From Acidobacteriota bacterium (GTDB taxonomy: Bacteria > Acidobacteriota > Thermoanaerobaculia > Gp7-AA8 > JAHWKK01): DNA of 64,000 nucleotides. The notes under the pieces are model-generated. The model was not told where the DNA came from and did not search any database. It saw nothing but the letters and a program-made list of their open reading frames with translations. The translations under genes and the position numbers were made by a program. The stretch is taken from NCBI GenBank assembly GCA_019347945.1, contig JAHWKK010000010.1, forward strand, positions 1 through 64,000, given 5' to 3'. Below are positions 55,578 to 64,000 of the stretch, one piece after another (the first letter of the stretch is position 1; every line of letters begins with the position of its first letter).

Positions 55578-57472
55578 CGCTGCGCCGCATGTTCAGCTAC
55601 ATCGGTCCATACCGTGGCTGGGCGACCATTGCGGTGATCGCCATGCTCACCGTCGCCCTGAGCAATGGCGCGCTCGTGGCTCTGACCCGGCCCCTCTTCG
55701 ACGAAGTGCTCACCGATGCCTCGGAGGGAGCCGAGCCCGCTGCGGATGAGCTCTCACTGGTACAGCGGATCGTGCTGAAGCGAGATCTGCCTGAGGGTGA
55801 GCGGGGGGCTCTCATCAATGCTTTCGACGCCGTCGTGCTCCCGCTCGGAGATTGGTGGGACGGACTCGGGGAGTCGCGATGGCGCTGGATACTCGTGGGC
55901 CTGGCCGTCGTGACCGTAGTTCGATCGTCGTCGATGTTCTTTTCGGAGTACTCCTTCAAGCGCGTCGGCCTGTCCGCGGTTCGCGATATCCGGAACGAGC
56001 TCTATGAAGCGATCATTCATCAGAGCAGCAACTTCTTCACGCAGAAATCGACCGGCGAGCTCGTCAGCCGGATCGTCTCGGACGTCGAAGCCATTCAGCT
56101 CGCGGTCTCCGATCGGCTCGGTGACGTCTTCCAGGAATCCGCGAACCTGATCATCCTCACGGGTTATGTTCTCTATGTAAATACCGAGCTCTCATTGCTC
56201 GCGTTCTTCGTCGCTCCGGTGATCGTGATTCCGATCGTGCAGTTCGCACGGCGGTTGAAACGGGCCACGCGAACGACCCAGGAACGGATGGCCGATGTTT
56301 CGACGCTTCTCGAGGAGACGATCCGGGGTGTCCGAATCGTCCGGGCGTTCGGTATGGAACGTTTCGAGATATCGCGCTTCCACGAGTCGACCGACCGCCA
56401 TCTCTGGATCAATCTCAAGGCGCGGCGGATTCAGGCGATGAGCTCTCCGGTGATGGAGCTGCTGGCCGGCGTCATCATTCTCATGCTCGTCTCCTACGCC
56501 GCCTTCAGAATCCGGGCTGGCGCGATGACGATCGGCGAGTTCGTTTCTTTCGTTCTGGCGCTTTCGATGATGTACCAGCCCGTCAAGAAGCTGAACAAGG
56601 CGAATCTCGCGATTGCCTCCGCTCTTGCAGCGGCCGAGCGCGTCTTCGAGATCGTCGACAGCGCGAACGAGGTCGCCGAAAAACCGAACGGGGTGGAGCT
56701 CACAGGAATCGGCTCGGGGATTCGCTACGAGAACGCCAGTTTTTCGTACGACGGTACACGGCCGGTGTTGCACGATTTCACTCTCGACATCAAGCCGGGA
56801 GAGATGGTTGCTCTCGTCGGCTCCAGCGGTGCCGGAAAATCGACGATCGTGAATCTGCTTCCGAGATTCTACGACGTCGATGAAGGGCGAATCACCATCG
56901 ATGGAGTCGACATTCGCGATGCCACGCTGACCTCGCTCCGAGGACTGATCGGCATCGTCACCCAGGACGTGATCCTTTTCAACGACTCCGTCCGCCGGAA
57001 CATCGCCTACGGGCGGGAAGAGGTTCCGACGGAGGCGATCGAGAGGGCGGCGGAGAGTGCCAACGCGATGAGTTTCATCGAGCAACTGCCCGATGGACTG
57101 GAGACGTGGATCGGCGAGAGCGGGACACGGCTGTCGGGGGGCCAGCGCCAGCGTCTCGCGATCGCCCGGGCGATTCTGAAGGACTCCCCGATTCTGATTC
57201 TCGACGAAGCGACCTCGGCTCTCGATACCGAGTCCGAACGGCTCGTCCAGCAGGCGCTCGAAAACCTGACGCGAGGGAGAACCACGCTGGTGATCGCCCA
57301 TCGTCTTTCCACAGTGAGGAGAGCGAATCGCATCATCGTGCTCGATCAGGGCCGGATCGTCGAAGAGGGGACGCACGACCATCTTCTCGCGATGGGCGGC
57401 GTATACGAGCGGCTCCACCGCATGCAGTTCAGCTCCGATGATCCGGCCCTGGTCGAGGACAATGGCGACTGA
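55574..57472 (+). CDS. msbA: Lipid A flippase-like ABC exporter MsbA
   Basis: This 632-residue half-transporter has six N-terminal transmembrane helices and a C-terminal ATPase with Walker A GSSGAGKS, signature LSGGQRQR and ILILDEATSALD. An unusual loop of about 55 residues (SEGAEPAADELSLVQRIV and onward) lies between helices 1 and 2. It flips lipid A-core across the inner membrane in lipid A producers. Its partners lpxB and an acyltransferase flank it. It starts with ATGA overlapping the lpxB stop. Confidence 0.93.
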   Translation: MTLRRMFSYIGPYRGWATIAVIAMLTVALSNGALVALTRPLFDEVLTDASEGAEPAADELSLVQRIVLKRDLPEGERGALINAFDAVVLPLGDWWDGLGESRWRWILVGLAVVTVVRSSSMFFSEYSFKRVGLSAVRDIRNELYEAIIHQSSNFFTQKSTGELVSRIVSDVEAIQLAVSDRLGDVFQESANLIILTGYVLYVNTELSLLAFFVAPVIVIPIVQFARRLKRATRTTQERMADVSTLLEETIRGVRIVRAFGMERFEISRFHESTDRHLWINLKARRIQAMSSPVMELLAGVIILMLVSYAAFRIRAGAMTIGEFVSFVLALSMMYQPVKKLNKANLAIASALAAAERVFEIVDSANEVAEKPNGVELTGIGSGIRYENASFSYDGTRPVLHDFTLDIKPGEMVALVGSSGAGKSTIVNLLPRFYDVDEGRITIDGVDIRDATLTSLRGLIGIVTQDVILFNDSVRRNIAYGREEVPTEAIERAAESANAMSFIEQLPDGLETWIGESGTRLSGGQRQRLAIARAILKDSPILILDEATSALDTESERLVQQALENLTRGRTTLVIAHRLSTVRRANRIIVLDQGRIVEEGTHDHLLAMGGVYERLHRMQFSSDDPALVEDNGD

Positions 57473-58157
57473 GAAACGGTCCATCTCCGGCCGGATTCTT
57501 CCGATCGTCGCATCGGGGCTGATCCGGATTCTGGATCGCACGGTCAGGCTCCGCTGGCTCGGCTCGGAGAATCTCGACGCCGTGCAGCAGGGCGGACAAA
57601 ACTTCATCCTCGCTTTCTGGCACGGTCAGATTCTGATGATGATCCGGTCCGGCTTTCGACTTCCGATGACCGCGATGATCAGCCAGCATCGCGATGGACA
57701 GATGATCGCCGACACCATGGCGAGATTCGGGGCGACGGCCGCGCGTGGCTCCACTACGCGAGGCGGGAGCGGAGCCGTCCGCGACATGGTTCGGGCAGCG
57801 AGAGACGGATCGAATCTCGCGATCACTCCCGATGGTCCGAGAGGGCCGCGGCACGTCGCCCAACCGGGTGCGATCGCTCTCGCACGCGCTTCCGGGTTAC
57901 CAATTCTGCCCGCGGCCTTCGTGAGTGATCGGAAATTCGTCGCGACCTCCTGGGACCGGTTCGAGGTGCCCTATCCGTTCTCACGAGGGGTTTTCTGGTT
58001 CGAAGCGCCGATGAAGGTGGAGCGGTCGGCCGACTCGGACGAGCAGGAGCGGCTGCGGTACGATCTCGAGAAAACGCTCCAGCGGATGGCCGCGGCGGGA
58101 GAGGAGGAATTCGAGTCGTTATGGTTGAGAGCGCAAAGCGAGCGTCCGGCGACGTAA
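57462..58157 (+). CDS. DUF374 lysophospholipid/lipid A acyltransferase-like
   Basis: This 231-residue membrane-associated protein has FILAFWHGQILMM near residue 50, followed by ISQHRDGQMIADTMARFG and RGSTTRGGSGAVRDMV, and ends the core with LAITPDGPRGP. This is the DUF374 (LPLAT) family, which carries a WHG-type motif in place of the HX4D of other acyltransferases. It probably acylates lipid A or a related lipid, as its msbA/lpxB neighbours suggest. ATG 57462 overlaps the msbA end by 11 bases. Confidence 0.87.
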   Translation: MATEKRSISGRILPIVASGLIRILDRTVRLRWLGSENLDAVQQGGQNFILAFWHGQILMMIRSGFRLPMTAMISQHRDGQMIADTMARFGATAARGSTTRGGSGAVRDMVRAARDGSNLAITPDGPRGPRHVAQPGAIALARASGLPILPAAFVSDRKFVATSWDRFEVPYPFSRGVFWFEAPMKVERSADSDEQERLRYDLEKTLQRMAAAGEEEFESLWLRAQSERPAT

Positions 58158-59032
58158 TCAGCATGACCGGCTTCGGTCGAAGTGCCATTTCCGACGAATC
58201 GGGATCCGTCACGGTATCGATCCGGTCGGTCAACCACCGCTTTCTCGATCTCAGCGTCCGGCTCCCCGAGCCGCTGTGGGAGCTCGAGCCTCGGGTGCGA
58301 GCACAGGTCTCCGAACGCCTGCGGAGGGGAAAGGTGGAGATTGCTGTACGAACCACGCGGTCCGAATCCTCCGGCAGGCGGCTGCTCATCGACGAGGATC
58401 TCGCGGTCGATGCCATCCACCGCCTCGAAATCGTGGCGCGGGGCCTTGAGATCGACGAGAAACCGGGGCTCGACACGCTTCTCCGGATTCCGGGAGTTGT
58501 CACCGTCGAAATGAGCGATGAGGACGAAACCTGGAAGCAGACGGTCGTGGAGCTTCTGGAAACAGCGCTCGACGCCCTCATGGAGATGAAACGGCAGGAG
58601 GGGCGGGCGATCGCGGAGCATCTGGGGGGGATCCTGGCTGCCGCGCGCCAGGAGCTCGGCAATCTGGTCGCGCTTCGCCACGAAGCAAGGGACGAGCTGG
58701 TCTCGTCGTTTCGCAAGCGCCTCGACGATCTGGCGGGAACCCTCGACGTCGAGATCAGAGAGGATCGCCTCGCTCAGGAGCTTGCCCTGATGGCGGAGAA
58801 AACCGACATCGAAGAGGAGCTCAACAGAATCGGAAGCCATCTGGATCAGATGGACAGCGTGGTGGAGGAGGGTGGCGAGATCGGAAAGAAGCTCGATTTC
58901 CTCTGTCAGGAGCTCAATCGGGAAGTGAACACGATCGGCTCGAAAGCGCGAACGACGGGCCTCCGAAGCTCCGTTGTAGAATTCAAGACGCTGATCGAGC
59001 GGCTCCGCGAACAGGTTCAGAATGTCGAATAG
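58121..59032 (+). CDS. yicC: YicC family endoribonuclease-like protein
   Basis: This 303-residue protein has the classic opening MTGFGR (from M15 if the start is 58121) and the C-terminal end SSVVEFKTLIERLREQVQNVE. YicC proteins have been linked to RNA turnover and stationary-phase survival and typically lie before gmk, as here. The family start may instead be ATG 58163, directly at MTGFGR. The current start overlaps the acyltransferase by 37 bases and has a GAGGAGG 12 bases upstream. Confidence 0.93.
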   Translation: MVESAKRASGDVISMTGFGRSAISDESGSVTVSIRSVNHRFLDLSVRLPEPLWELEPRVRAQVSERLRRGKVEIAVRTTRSESSGRRLLIDEDLAVDAIHRLEIVARGLEIDEKPGLDTLLRIPGVVTVEMSDEDETWKQTVVELLETALDALMEMKRQEGRAIAEHLGGILAAARQELGNLVALRHEARDELVSSFRKRLDDLAGTLDVEIREDRLAQELALMAEKTDIEEELNRIGSHLDQMDSVVEEGGEIGKKLDFLCQELNREVNTIGSKARTTGLRSSVVEFKTLIERLREQVQNVE

Positions 59033-59699
59033 ATCGAATGCCGAACGGCATCCCGACGGAATTCTCTTCATTGTGTCGGGTCCGTCCGGGGCCGGTAAGA
59101 CTTCCCTGATCGAGCACGTGAGGGTCACGACTCGACTGTGCGGAGTCAATCTCCACTTCTCCGTCAGCCACACGACGCGCCTTCCGAGACCGAACGAATC
59201 CGACGGTCAGCAGTACCATTTCGTCGACGACGACACCTTTACCGGGATGGTCGAGCGGGGGGAATTTCTGGAATGGGCCAACGTTCACGGCAAACGGTAC
59301 GGTACTGCGCGGTCGGAAGTGCAGGGGAGACTGTCGAACGGGGAAGACGTGATCCTCGACATCGACGTTCAGGGCGCCCGTATCATTGCGGAAGATGCTC
59401 TGTTGCTCCCGCACTCGCTCAGCGTGTTCGTGTTTCCCCCATCGTTCGAGGAATTGGAGAAGCGGCTCAAGAAAAGGGGTCTGAACAGTGAAGCCGAGAT
59501 CGAAATGAGGCTCAACAAGGCGCTTCACGAGATCGAGCACGGTCTGGAGTTCTACGATTACGTCATCATCAACGACGATTTCGAAGTTGCGGCCAAATCG
59601 CTGGAGGCTGCAATCATCGCCCGGAAGCTGAGGGGCGCATCGGTTGCCGGGCAGCTGCGCGAAATGGCAGAGAGATTCAGGAGGGTACATGGCGCATAA
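59022..59699 (+). CDS. gmk: Guanylate kinase
   Basis: This enzyme phosphorylates GMP to GDP. The 225-residue protein has P-loop GPSGAGKT (20-27), the GMP-binding SVSHTTRLPRPNESDGQQYHF region and WANVHGKRYGTA. It lies between yicC and rpoZ, the most common bacterial order. It overlaps yicC by 11 bases and rpoZ by 11. There is an additional C-terminal helix relative to the shortest Gmk forms. Confidence 0.96.
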   Translation: MSNRSNAERHPDGILFIVSGPSGAGKTSLIEHVRVTTRLCGVNLHFSVSHTTRLPRPNESDGQQYHFVDDDTFTGMVERGEFLEWANVHGKRYGTARSEVQGRLSNGEDVILDIDVQGARIIAEDALLLPHSLSVFVFPPSFEELEKRLKKRGLNSEAEIEMRLNKALHEIEHGLEFYDYVIINDDFEVAAKSLEAAIIARKLRGASVAGQLREMAERFRRVHGA

Positions 59700-59943
59700 G
59701 TACACGTTTGACAATCTCCCCGAGGGGCTGAGCAGTAAGTTTCAGTACGTGATGCTCGTGGCGAGAAGAGCCGAACAGATCATCGGAGGCTCGATGCCGA
59801 AGGAGAAGACGAAGCATTCGAAACCTTCGCGGATCGCAATGCATGAGGTCGACAACGATCTGGTGCAGTGGAGCCTCGCCGAAATGAGCGAGGAAGAGCT
59901 CCAGGCGGCTGGCTTCGAGGACGCCGCCTCGCTGGAAGAATGA
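59689..59943 (+). CDS. rpoZ: RNA polymerase omega subunit
   Basis: This 84-residue subunit binds the beta-prime C-terminus and helps core assembly. It shows the omega pattern SSKFQYVMLVARRAEQIIGG and KPSRIAMHEVDNDLVQW. The start at 59689 overlaps the gmk stop by 11 bases; GAGGG lies upstream. The gene order gmk-rpoZ-coaBC is conserved in many bacteria. Confidence 0.93.
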   Translation: MAHKYTFDNLPEGLSSKFQYVMLVARRAEQIIGGSMPKEKTKHSKPSRIAMHEVDNDLVQWSLAEMSEEELQAAGFEDAASLEE

Positions 59944-59947
59944 TCCC

Positions 59948-61174
59948 GTGAACGTTCTGCTCGGCGTTTCCGGTGGCATCGCGGCGTACAAGACGCCGGA
60001 TCTGGTCCGCCGCCTGCGCGACGCCGGTCACGACGTTCGGACGATTCTGACGACCAACGCGACGAGATTCGTTTCTCCGCTCTCGATCGCCGCCGTATCC
60101 GCTCATGGCGTCATCACCGACCAATGGGGAGATCCGTCGCGCGGCGGCGTCGACCACGTCGAGCTGGCTCGCTGGGCTGACGTTCTTCTGATCGCTCCCG
60201 CGACGGCGAACACGATCGCCAAACTCGCGACCGGTATTGCCGACGACGCGCTGTCGACCTATGCGGTCGCTCATCGCGGCCGGGTGATCCTAGCGCCGGC
60301 AATGAACAGTTTCATGCTCGACCATGTGACCGTTCGCCACAACCTCCGCATCCTCGAGGATCGGGGCATCGAGGTGATCGAGCCCGATACCGGGCTTCTT
60401 GCATGCGGGGATGAAGGTCGTGGCCGCCTGCCGGATCCCGAAGTCATCATCGCCCGGCTGCAAAGCCGGAATGTCGTGGGGCGCGACCTCGAAGGTATCC
60501 GGATTCTGATCACCGCCGGTCCGACGCGTGAAGCGATTGATCCCGTCCGGTACATGACGAACCGCTCGTCGGGTCGAATGGGCTATGCGCTCGCCGAGGC
60601 CGCATCGCGGCGCGGGGCGAGCGTGATTCTCGTTTCGGGTCCCGTCGAGATCGCCCCTCCGGTCGACGTCCGCGTGGAACGCGTGACTTCCGCTTCTGAG
60701 ATGCGGGACGCGGTCATCGCTCTGGCTCCCGAGCAGGACGCCGTCATCATGGCTGCGGCCGTGGCTGACTTCACGCCAGAAGTGGTTTCGGGATCGAAGA
60801 TCAAGAAGGACGCACATGAACGGTTCAGCATCGACTTCGTGAAGGCGCCCGACATCGTCTCCGAGCTCGCGGCGCTCAAACCGCGACCGGGCGTCGTCGT
60901 CGCCTTTGCGGCTGAGACGAACGATCTCGAGAACAACGCGAAGTCCAAGCTCGCCGCAAAGGGGGTCGATCTGGTCGTGGGAAACGACGTCTCCCGGACG
61001 GACATCGGTTTCGACTCTCCGGACAACGAAGTCGTCATTGTCGGGCGCGACGGTGACCTCACCCGGCTCGGCAAGGCGTCGAAACGGGAGATCGCGCACG
61101 CAATTCTCGATCAGACTCGAGCTCTGCTGAACCAACGCCGTACGCCCAGCCGGGAGGAACATACCGTTGGGTGA
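59948..61174 (+). CDS. coaBC: Bifunctional CoaBC (phosphopantothenoylcysteine decarboxylase/synthase)
   Basis: This enzyme makes 4'-phosphopantetheine for coenzyme A. The N-terminal CoaC part (LLGVSGGIAAYKTPDLVRRL, APATANTIAKLATGIADD, LAPAMNSFM) binds FMN. The C-terminal CoaB part (ITAGPTREAIDPVRYMTNRS, NDVSRTDIGFDSPDNEV) ligates cysteine. The 408-residue length is normal. It starts with GTG four bases after rpoZ and its stop overlaps the next gene by eight bases. Confidence 0.96.
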   Translation: MNVLLGVSGGIAAYKTPDLVRRLRDAGHDVRTILTTNATRFVSPLSIAAVSAHGVITDQWGDPSRGGVDHVELARWADVLLIAPATANTIAKLATGIADDALSTYAVAHRGRVILAPAMNSFMLDHVTVRHNLRILEDRGIEVIEPDTGLLACGDEGRGRLPDPEVIIARLQSRNVVGRDLEGIRILITAGPTREAIDPVRYMTNRSSGRMGYALAEAASRRGASVILVSGPVEIAPPVDVRVERVTSASEMRDAVIALAPEQDAVIMAAAVADFTPEVVSGSKIKKDAHERFSIDFVKAPDIVSELAALKPRPGVVVAFAAETNDLENNAKSKLAAKGVDLVVGNDVSRTDIGFDSPDNEVVIVGRDGDLTRLGKASKREIAHAILDQTRALLNQRRTPSREEHTVG

Positions 61175-61829
61175 GCGCCTCCGCTGGGAAGCGGAGATGC
61201 TGAGAGATCTCGGCTGGACCCATCTGAAGCCGCGAACGGTCAGTCCCGAAGAGGATACGTCGAGCGGCGAGGATGTCGAGCGACTCGCGGCGGTGGAGGC
61301 AGTTGCAGCGGGATGCGTTCGGTGCCGTCTGAGCGAAACGCGCACGACCGTCGTGTTCGGCTCCGGAAACCCTCGCGCGAGGCTGATGTTCATCGGAGAA
61401 GCGCCCGGTCACGAAGAAGATCTTCAGGGGCTTCCTTTCGTCGGGCGCGCCGGGCAGCTGCTCTCCGACATCATCCGGGCGATGAAGCTTACGCGCGAGG
61501 CGGTCTACATCGCCAACGTCATCAAGTGCCGCCCCCCCGGAAACCGGAACCCGCTTCCGGACGAGATCGCCTCCTGCCATCCTTACATTCTGCAGCAGAT
61601 CGAGCACGTCTCGCCGGAGGTGATCGTGACTCTCGGAAAGTTCGGCTTTCAGGCTCTGACCGGATCGGATCAGCCGATCTCGCGAGCAAGAGGACACTGG
61701 CAGTCGTTCCTCGACGTCGATCTGATGCCGACCTACCACCCGGCCTACCTGCTGCGAAATCCTTCGGCGAAGAAGGATGTCTGGACGGACATGCGGGCGG
61801 TCATGAAGCGGCTCGGAATCCAGGGCTGA
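61167..61829 (+). CDS. Uracil-DNA glycosylase, Fe-S (family 4-like)
   Basis: This 220-residue DNA repair enzyme removes uracil. It has the four iron-sulfur cysteines C50, C53, C121 and C137, with the 2- and 15-residue gaps typical of family 4. GEAPGHEEDLQGLPFVGRAG, VIKCRPPGNRNPLPDE and TYHPAYLLRNP complete the pattern. The start is TTG 61167, overlapping the coaBC stop; the first 45 residues are an extra N-terminal extension. It is the last gene of the long operon. Confidence 0.94.
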   Translation: MGERLRWEAEMLRDLGWTHLKPRTVSPEEDTSSGEDVERLAAVEAVAAGCVRCRLSETRTTVVFGSGNPRARLMFIGEAPGHEEDLQGLPFVGRAGQLLSDIIRAMKLTREAVYIANVIKCRPPGNRNPLPDEIASCHPYILQQIEHVSPEVIVTLGKFGFQALTGSDQPISRARGHWQSFLDVDLMPTYHPAYLLRNPSAKKDVWTDMRAVMKRLGIQG

Positions 61830-61857
61830 TCCGCCGGCGGGTTCGCCGGAGGGAGAG

Positions 61858-62133
61858 TCAGCCTCGAAACGACTCGGCGATCTCGCGCAGCCGCTGGACG
61901 ATTTCGTCCGTGGGCGCCTGCTCGACCGTGTAGGAATCGAAGCGCTGAAGGATCGGATCGATCATTCCACGTTGCACGAGCATCGTTCTGAAGGCGATGA
62001 AGCGGTCCCGGAGCTCGGGCGGGAGCGAGCGCTTGCGGGATCCATCGGCGGCGATCGGTTCCTCGCCGGCTCCCGAGCTCATCTCGGCGGCGAGCGCCGA
62101 CGCTTCGTTCGCAATCGACGTGGTTTCGGTCAT
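61858..62133 (-). CDS. Small hypothetical protein
   Basis: This 91-residue protein of unknown family lies 28 bases beyond the uracil glycosylase, convergent. It has a Ser/Ala/Glu-rich N-terminal half and a helical C-terminal half (LPPELRDRFIAFRTMLVQRG, then EIVQRLREIAESFRG). It has no cysteine, no signal peptide and no membrane helix. The codon use fits the genome rather than the DNA that follows at 62160. Confidence 0.6.
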   Translation of the reverse strand: MTETTSIANEASALAAEMSSGAGEEPIAADGSRKRSLPPELRDRFIAFRTMLVQRGMIDPILQRFDSYTVEQAPTDEIVQRLREIAESFRG

Positions 62134-62195
62134 CGGTCGAATTCTATCGAAACCCGGGGTCGGGTCTGAACTTGGAACCCCAATTTTCCAATTTT

Positions 62196-62303
62196 CCGGC
62201 CCTCGGCAAGCATTTCCACGACGGTCGCAACAGGGATGCGAAGTCCCCGAATGCAGGCCACGCCACCCATCTTGCCGGTTTTAATCTTGGTTCGCTCAAA
62301 GCT
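62196..62303 (-). pseudogene. DUF433 antitoxin gene fragment
   Basis: On the minus strand one frame reads SFERTKIKTGKMGGVACIRG followed by LRIPVATVVEMLAEG. This is the N-terminal core of DUF433 proteins (often antitoxin-like, next to PIN-type toxins). The frame has no start codon in place and breaks off after EG into unrelated sequence (KIGKLGFQV). No toxin gene follows. It is too short for an intact gene and reads as a remnant. Confidence 0.75.
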
Positions 62304-62429
62304 CCTCGGCGAGGCCGAATGGCAGCGAGTTTGATGTGCCGACTGGACGTCGGTGATTGCGATCTGGAAGAATCCGGCGCGTGAGTCGGGGTCTTCGTGC
62401 GGTCGCCGTCATGCTCAGCCGAGGCGGTG

Positions 62430-62672
62430 CGCCGCGGTTCCGAGGAGCGTATGGCGCCGATCCTGATGACGGCGATCACGGCCGGTCTGGCGCTGATCCC
62501 GCTCGTCATCGCCTCGGGTGCCCCCGGCAACGAGATCCAGAGCCCAATGGCGCAGGTCATTCTGGGCGGCCTCATCACCTCCACATTCCTGAACCTCGTC
62601 GTCGTGCCAGCCCTGTACCTCCGGAAGGACCGGCAGACTTCGAACGCTGACGTAAAGTTGAGTTTCTGGTGA
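62430..62672 (+). pseudogene. RND heavy-metal efflux (CusA/CzcA-like) C-terminal fragment
   Basis: The frame [20 protein letters not shown] and onward (about 80 residues, including [20 protein letters not shown] and [11 protein letters not shown]) is the last part of a heavy-metal efflux RND pump. The preceding thousand or so residues of the pump are missing. The fragment ends normally with a stop at 62672. It cannot function alone. It marks a rearranged or imported segment. Confidence 0.85.
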
Positions 62673-62688
62673 ACAACGCGACCTGCTT

Positions 62689-63996
62689 TCATTCTTCTTG
62701 GGACGTGTCTTCTGATGAGCTCCTTTGCTGGACTGGATTTGTATCGCTCTCCTCGGGTGGCCGGACATTGCGGAACATTGTGAGAAGCAGAAGGTCATAG
62801 ACAATTTTCAGGCTGCCGCCGAGTACCAGCGGCCAGCCAAAGCCGGAGGCTGAGAGCAATGCACCCGCCATCATCGGACTGGCTGCCGCCGCGAGACTGC
62901 GCGGTACGGCGGTCACGCTCGCCGCCGCTGCGCGCTCGCCGGGCGTGACGACCGCCATCACATAGGAGGTGCGGGTCGGCACGTCCATTTGCGAGAGCGC
63001 GCTGCGTACCAGCAGGAGAGCGACGGCCGGACCGAGGCTCGGCATGAACGGCACCAGCACCAGGCAGATATTCGCCGGCAGATGGGTGAAGACCATCGTG
63101 TTGACCAGCCCGATCCGGCGCGCAATCGGCACAGCGACCAGATAGGAGAAGGCCGAGAGTAGCCCGGTCCAGAAGAAGATCGCCCCCGCCGCGGTAAGTG
63201 AAAGGCCGAACCGCTCGAACAGCCAGAGTGCCAGAAGCGACTGAACGACGAAGCCCCCGCCGAATGAATCCAGGCTGAACAGGGCGGCCAGCTTCAGGAC
63301 AATGCGGCGAAACTTGCGCAATGGCTCGGCCGGTTCGGCTGTTGAACCGGGCACTACGGCGGGCAGCCGCCGGTAAAGGAGCAAGGCCGCAAGCCCGAGC
63401 AGCGCATAAAGCAGGAAGGCCGCCTGCAAGGCAGTCTTGAGGCCAACTGCGAAGTGTTCTCCCATTATCTCGGGCAGCCCGGCCGCAAGGGCGCCGACGG
63501 CGGCGGCCAGCGAGCCTACGAGGCTGTATCGGGCGAACAGCGCCGTGCGGTCACGGTCTGCTACAGTGCGGGTAAGTTGCGCCTGCTCCAGCGGGAGGAA
63601 CAGGCTGACATCGCCTGAGGATGGGTTGAGGGTGCCCACGAAGGCGATGATGAGAAGGGGCCAGAAATCGTCAACCAGCGCAAAGGCGATACCCGTAAGC
63701 ATCATGAGCAGCGCTGCGCCCATCAGCAGCCTGCGTCCGGAGAACCGGTGAGCGTAAAGGCCGATCAGGAGGGTGAGTACCGATGAACCGGCCAGGGTCG
63801 CCGTGGCGGCAATCCCGACCTCAAGAGCGCCGTAGCCGAGCGTGGCGAGATACACAGGCAGCAGCAGGCTGACCAGGCCGTCGCCGAACGCGCGCAAGCC
63901 CCGCGATGTCAGCAGCAGGGCGGCGTCGCTTCCGGCACTTTCCGGCAGGATGCCGAGCCTTCGCTTCCCCGATACTCCCGCCGGCCCCGTTCTCAC
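62689..63996 (-). CDS. MFS transporter
   Basis: This 435-residue inner-membrane transporter has 12 predicted helices and a central cytoplasmic loop (about 210-225, LYRRLPAVVPGSTAEPAEPL). Helix 1 carries LLLTSRGLRAFGDGLVSLLLP. The substrate is unknown; similar proteins are drug or sugar exporters. The start GTG at 63996 lies five bases from the window end, so the protein may extend further upstream. By eye, codon choice is richer in CTG/GCC and poorer in GATC/TCGA than in neighbouring genes, which suggests acquired DNA together with the RND and DUF433 debris beside it. Confidence 0.85.
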   Translation of the reverse strand: MRTGPAGVSGKRRLGILPESAGSDAALLLTSRGLRAFGDGLVSLLLPVYLATLGYGALEVGIAATATLAGSSVLTLLIGLYAHRFSGRRLLMGAALLMMLTGIAFALVDDFWPLLIIAFVGTLNPSSGDVSLFLPLEQAQLTRTVADRDRTALFARYSLVGSLAAAVGALAAGLPEIMGEHFAVGLKTALQAAFLLYALLGLAALLLYRRLPAVVPGSTAEPAEPLRKFRRIVLKLAALFSLDSFGGGFVVQSLLALWLFERFGLSLTAAGAIFFWTGLLSAFSYLVAVPIARRIGLVNTMVFTHLPANICLVLVPFMPSLGPAVALLLVRSALSQMDVPTRTSYVMAVVTPGERAAAASVTAVPRSLAAAASPMMAGALLSASGFGWPLVLGGSLKIVYDLLLLTMFRNVRPPEESDTNPVQQRSSSEDTSQEE

Positions 63997-64000
63997 CGAT

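Noticed and set aside
62144-62692. 182-residue minus-strand frame near the RND fragment
   Set aside because: It is antisense to the RND tail; only a different minus frame (62196-62303) carries a real DUF433 match.

Overview
The window reads as a chromosome segment from a GC-rich, didermic (LPS-exporting) bacterium. Gram-negative markers include lpxB, msbA, lptB with an LptC/LptA-like protein, TonB/ExbB/ExbD, PilT and RapZ. Long secreted repeat proteins, the rpsA-sppA-HU-lpxB-msbA gene order and abundant 'wordy' dispersed repeats make Acidobacteriota my best guess, but this is inference; no rRNA or tRNA gene is present.

Layout. 1-6.6 kb: dispersed repeats, pilT and a 1670-aa secreted S8 protease (minus strand). 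6.7-15.9 kb: an acyl-CoA/leucine-type catabolic pair (crotonase, biotin carboxylase), ribBA, a divergent tryptophan-dioxygenase-like protein, a TPR lipoprotein, a TonB-ExbB-ExbD-ExbD energiser set and a thiolase. 16-18 kb: hypothetical genes and ksgA. 18.0-24.9 kb: a tightly overlapping MoxR-DUF58-Bat (vWA/TPR/BatD) operon. 25.0-31.8 kb: lptCA-like fusion, lptB, rpoN, hpf, hprK, rapZ. 31.9-34.4 kb: a second secreted subtilase and a secreted protein sharing a module with the first protease. 34.5-36.7 kb: a Nat-type ABC exporter. 36.9-37.5 kb: a GDT1-family cation transporter.

The most unusual locus is 37.6-39.8 kb on the minus strand. An ECF sigma factor gene overlaps a gene whose product joins a zinc-binding anti-sigma domain (C3, H29, C33, C36) to an O6-methylguanine methyltransferase (PCHRV, C202) and an Ada-type four-cysteine methyl-phosphotriester domain (C256, C260, C288, C291). 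That gene overlaps a SpoIIE/PP2C-type phosphatase gene. This looks like a DNA-methylation-damage sensor wired directly to a sigma factor, with the anti-sigma domain in place of the AraC-type DNA-binding domain of classical Ada.

39.9-42.1 kb: an osmoprotectant-type ABC importer. 42.1-49.95 kb: ferritin-like protein, M48 protease, three 60-bp tandem repeats, transketolase, a cation-chloride-cotransporter-like protein and cardiolipin synthase. 49.95-50.8 kb: a gene-free repeat island that carries, inverted, the same 110-bp element found at position 1. 50.8-61.8 kb: a long, mostly overlapping housekeeping operon (rpsA, sppA, HU/IHF, HIT, lpxB, msbA, lipid acyltransferase, yicC, gmk, rpoZ, coaBC, uracil-DNA glycosylase). 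61.9-64.0 kb: a small unknown gene, then gene debris (DUF433 and RND efflux fragments) and an MFS transporter that looks like acquired DNA at the end of the window.
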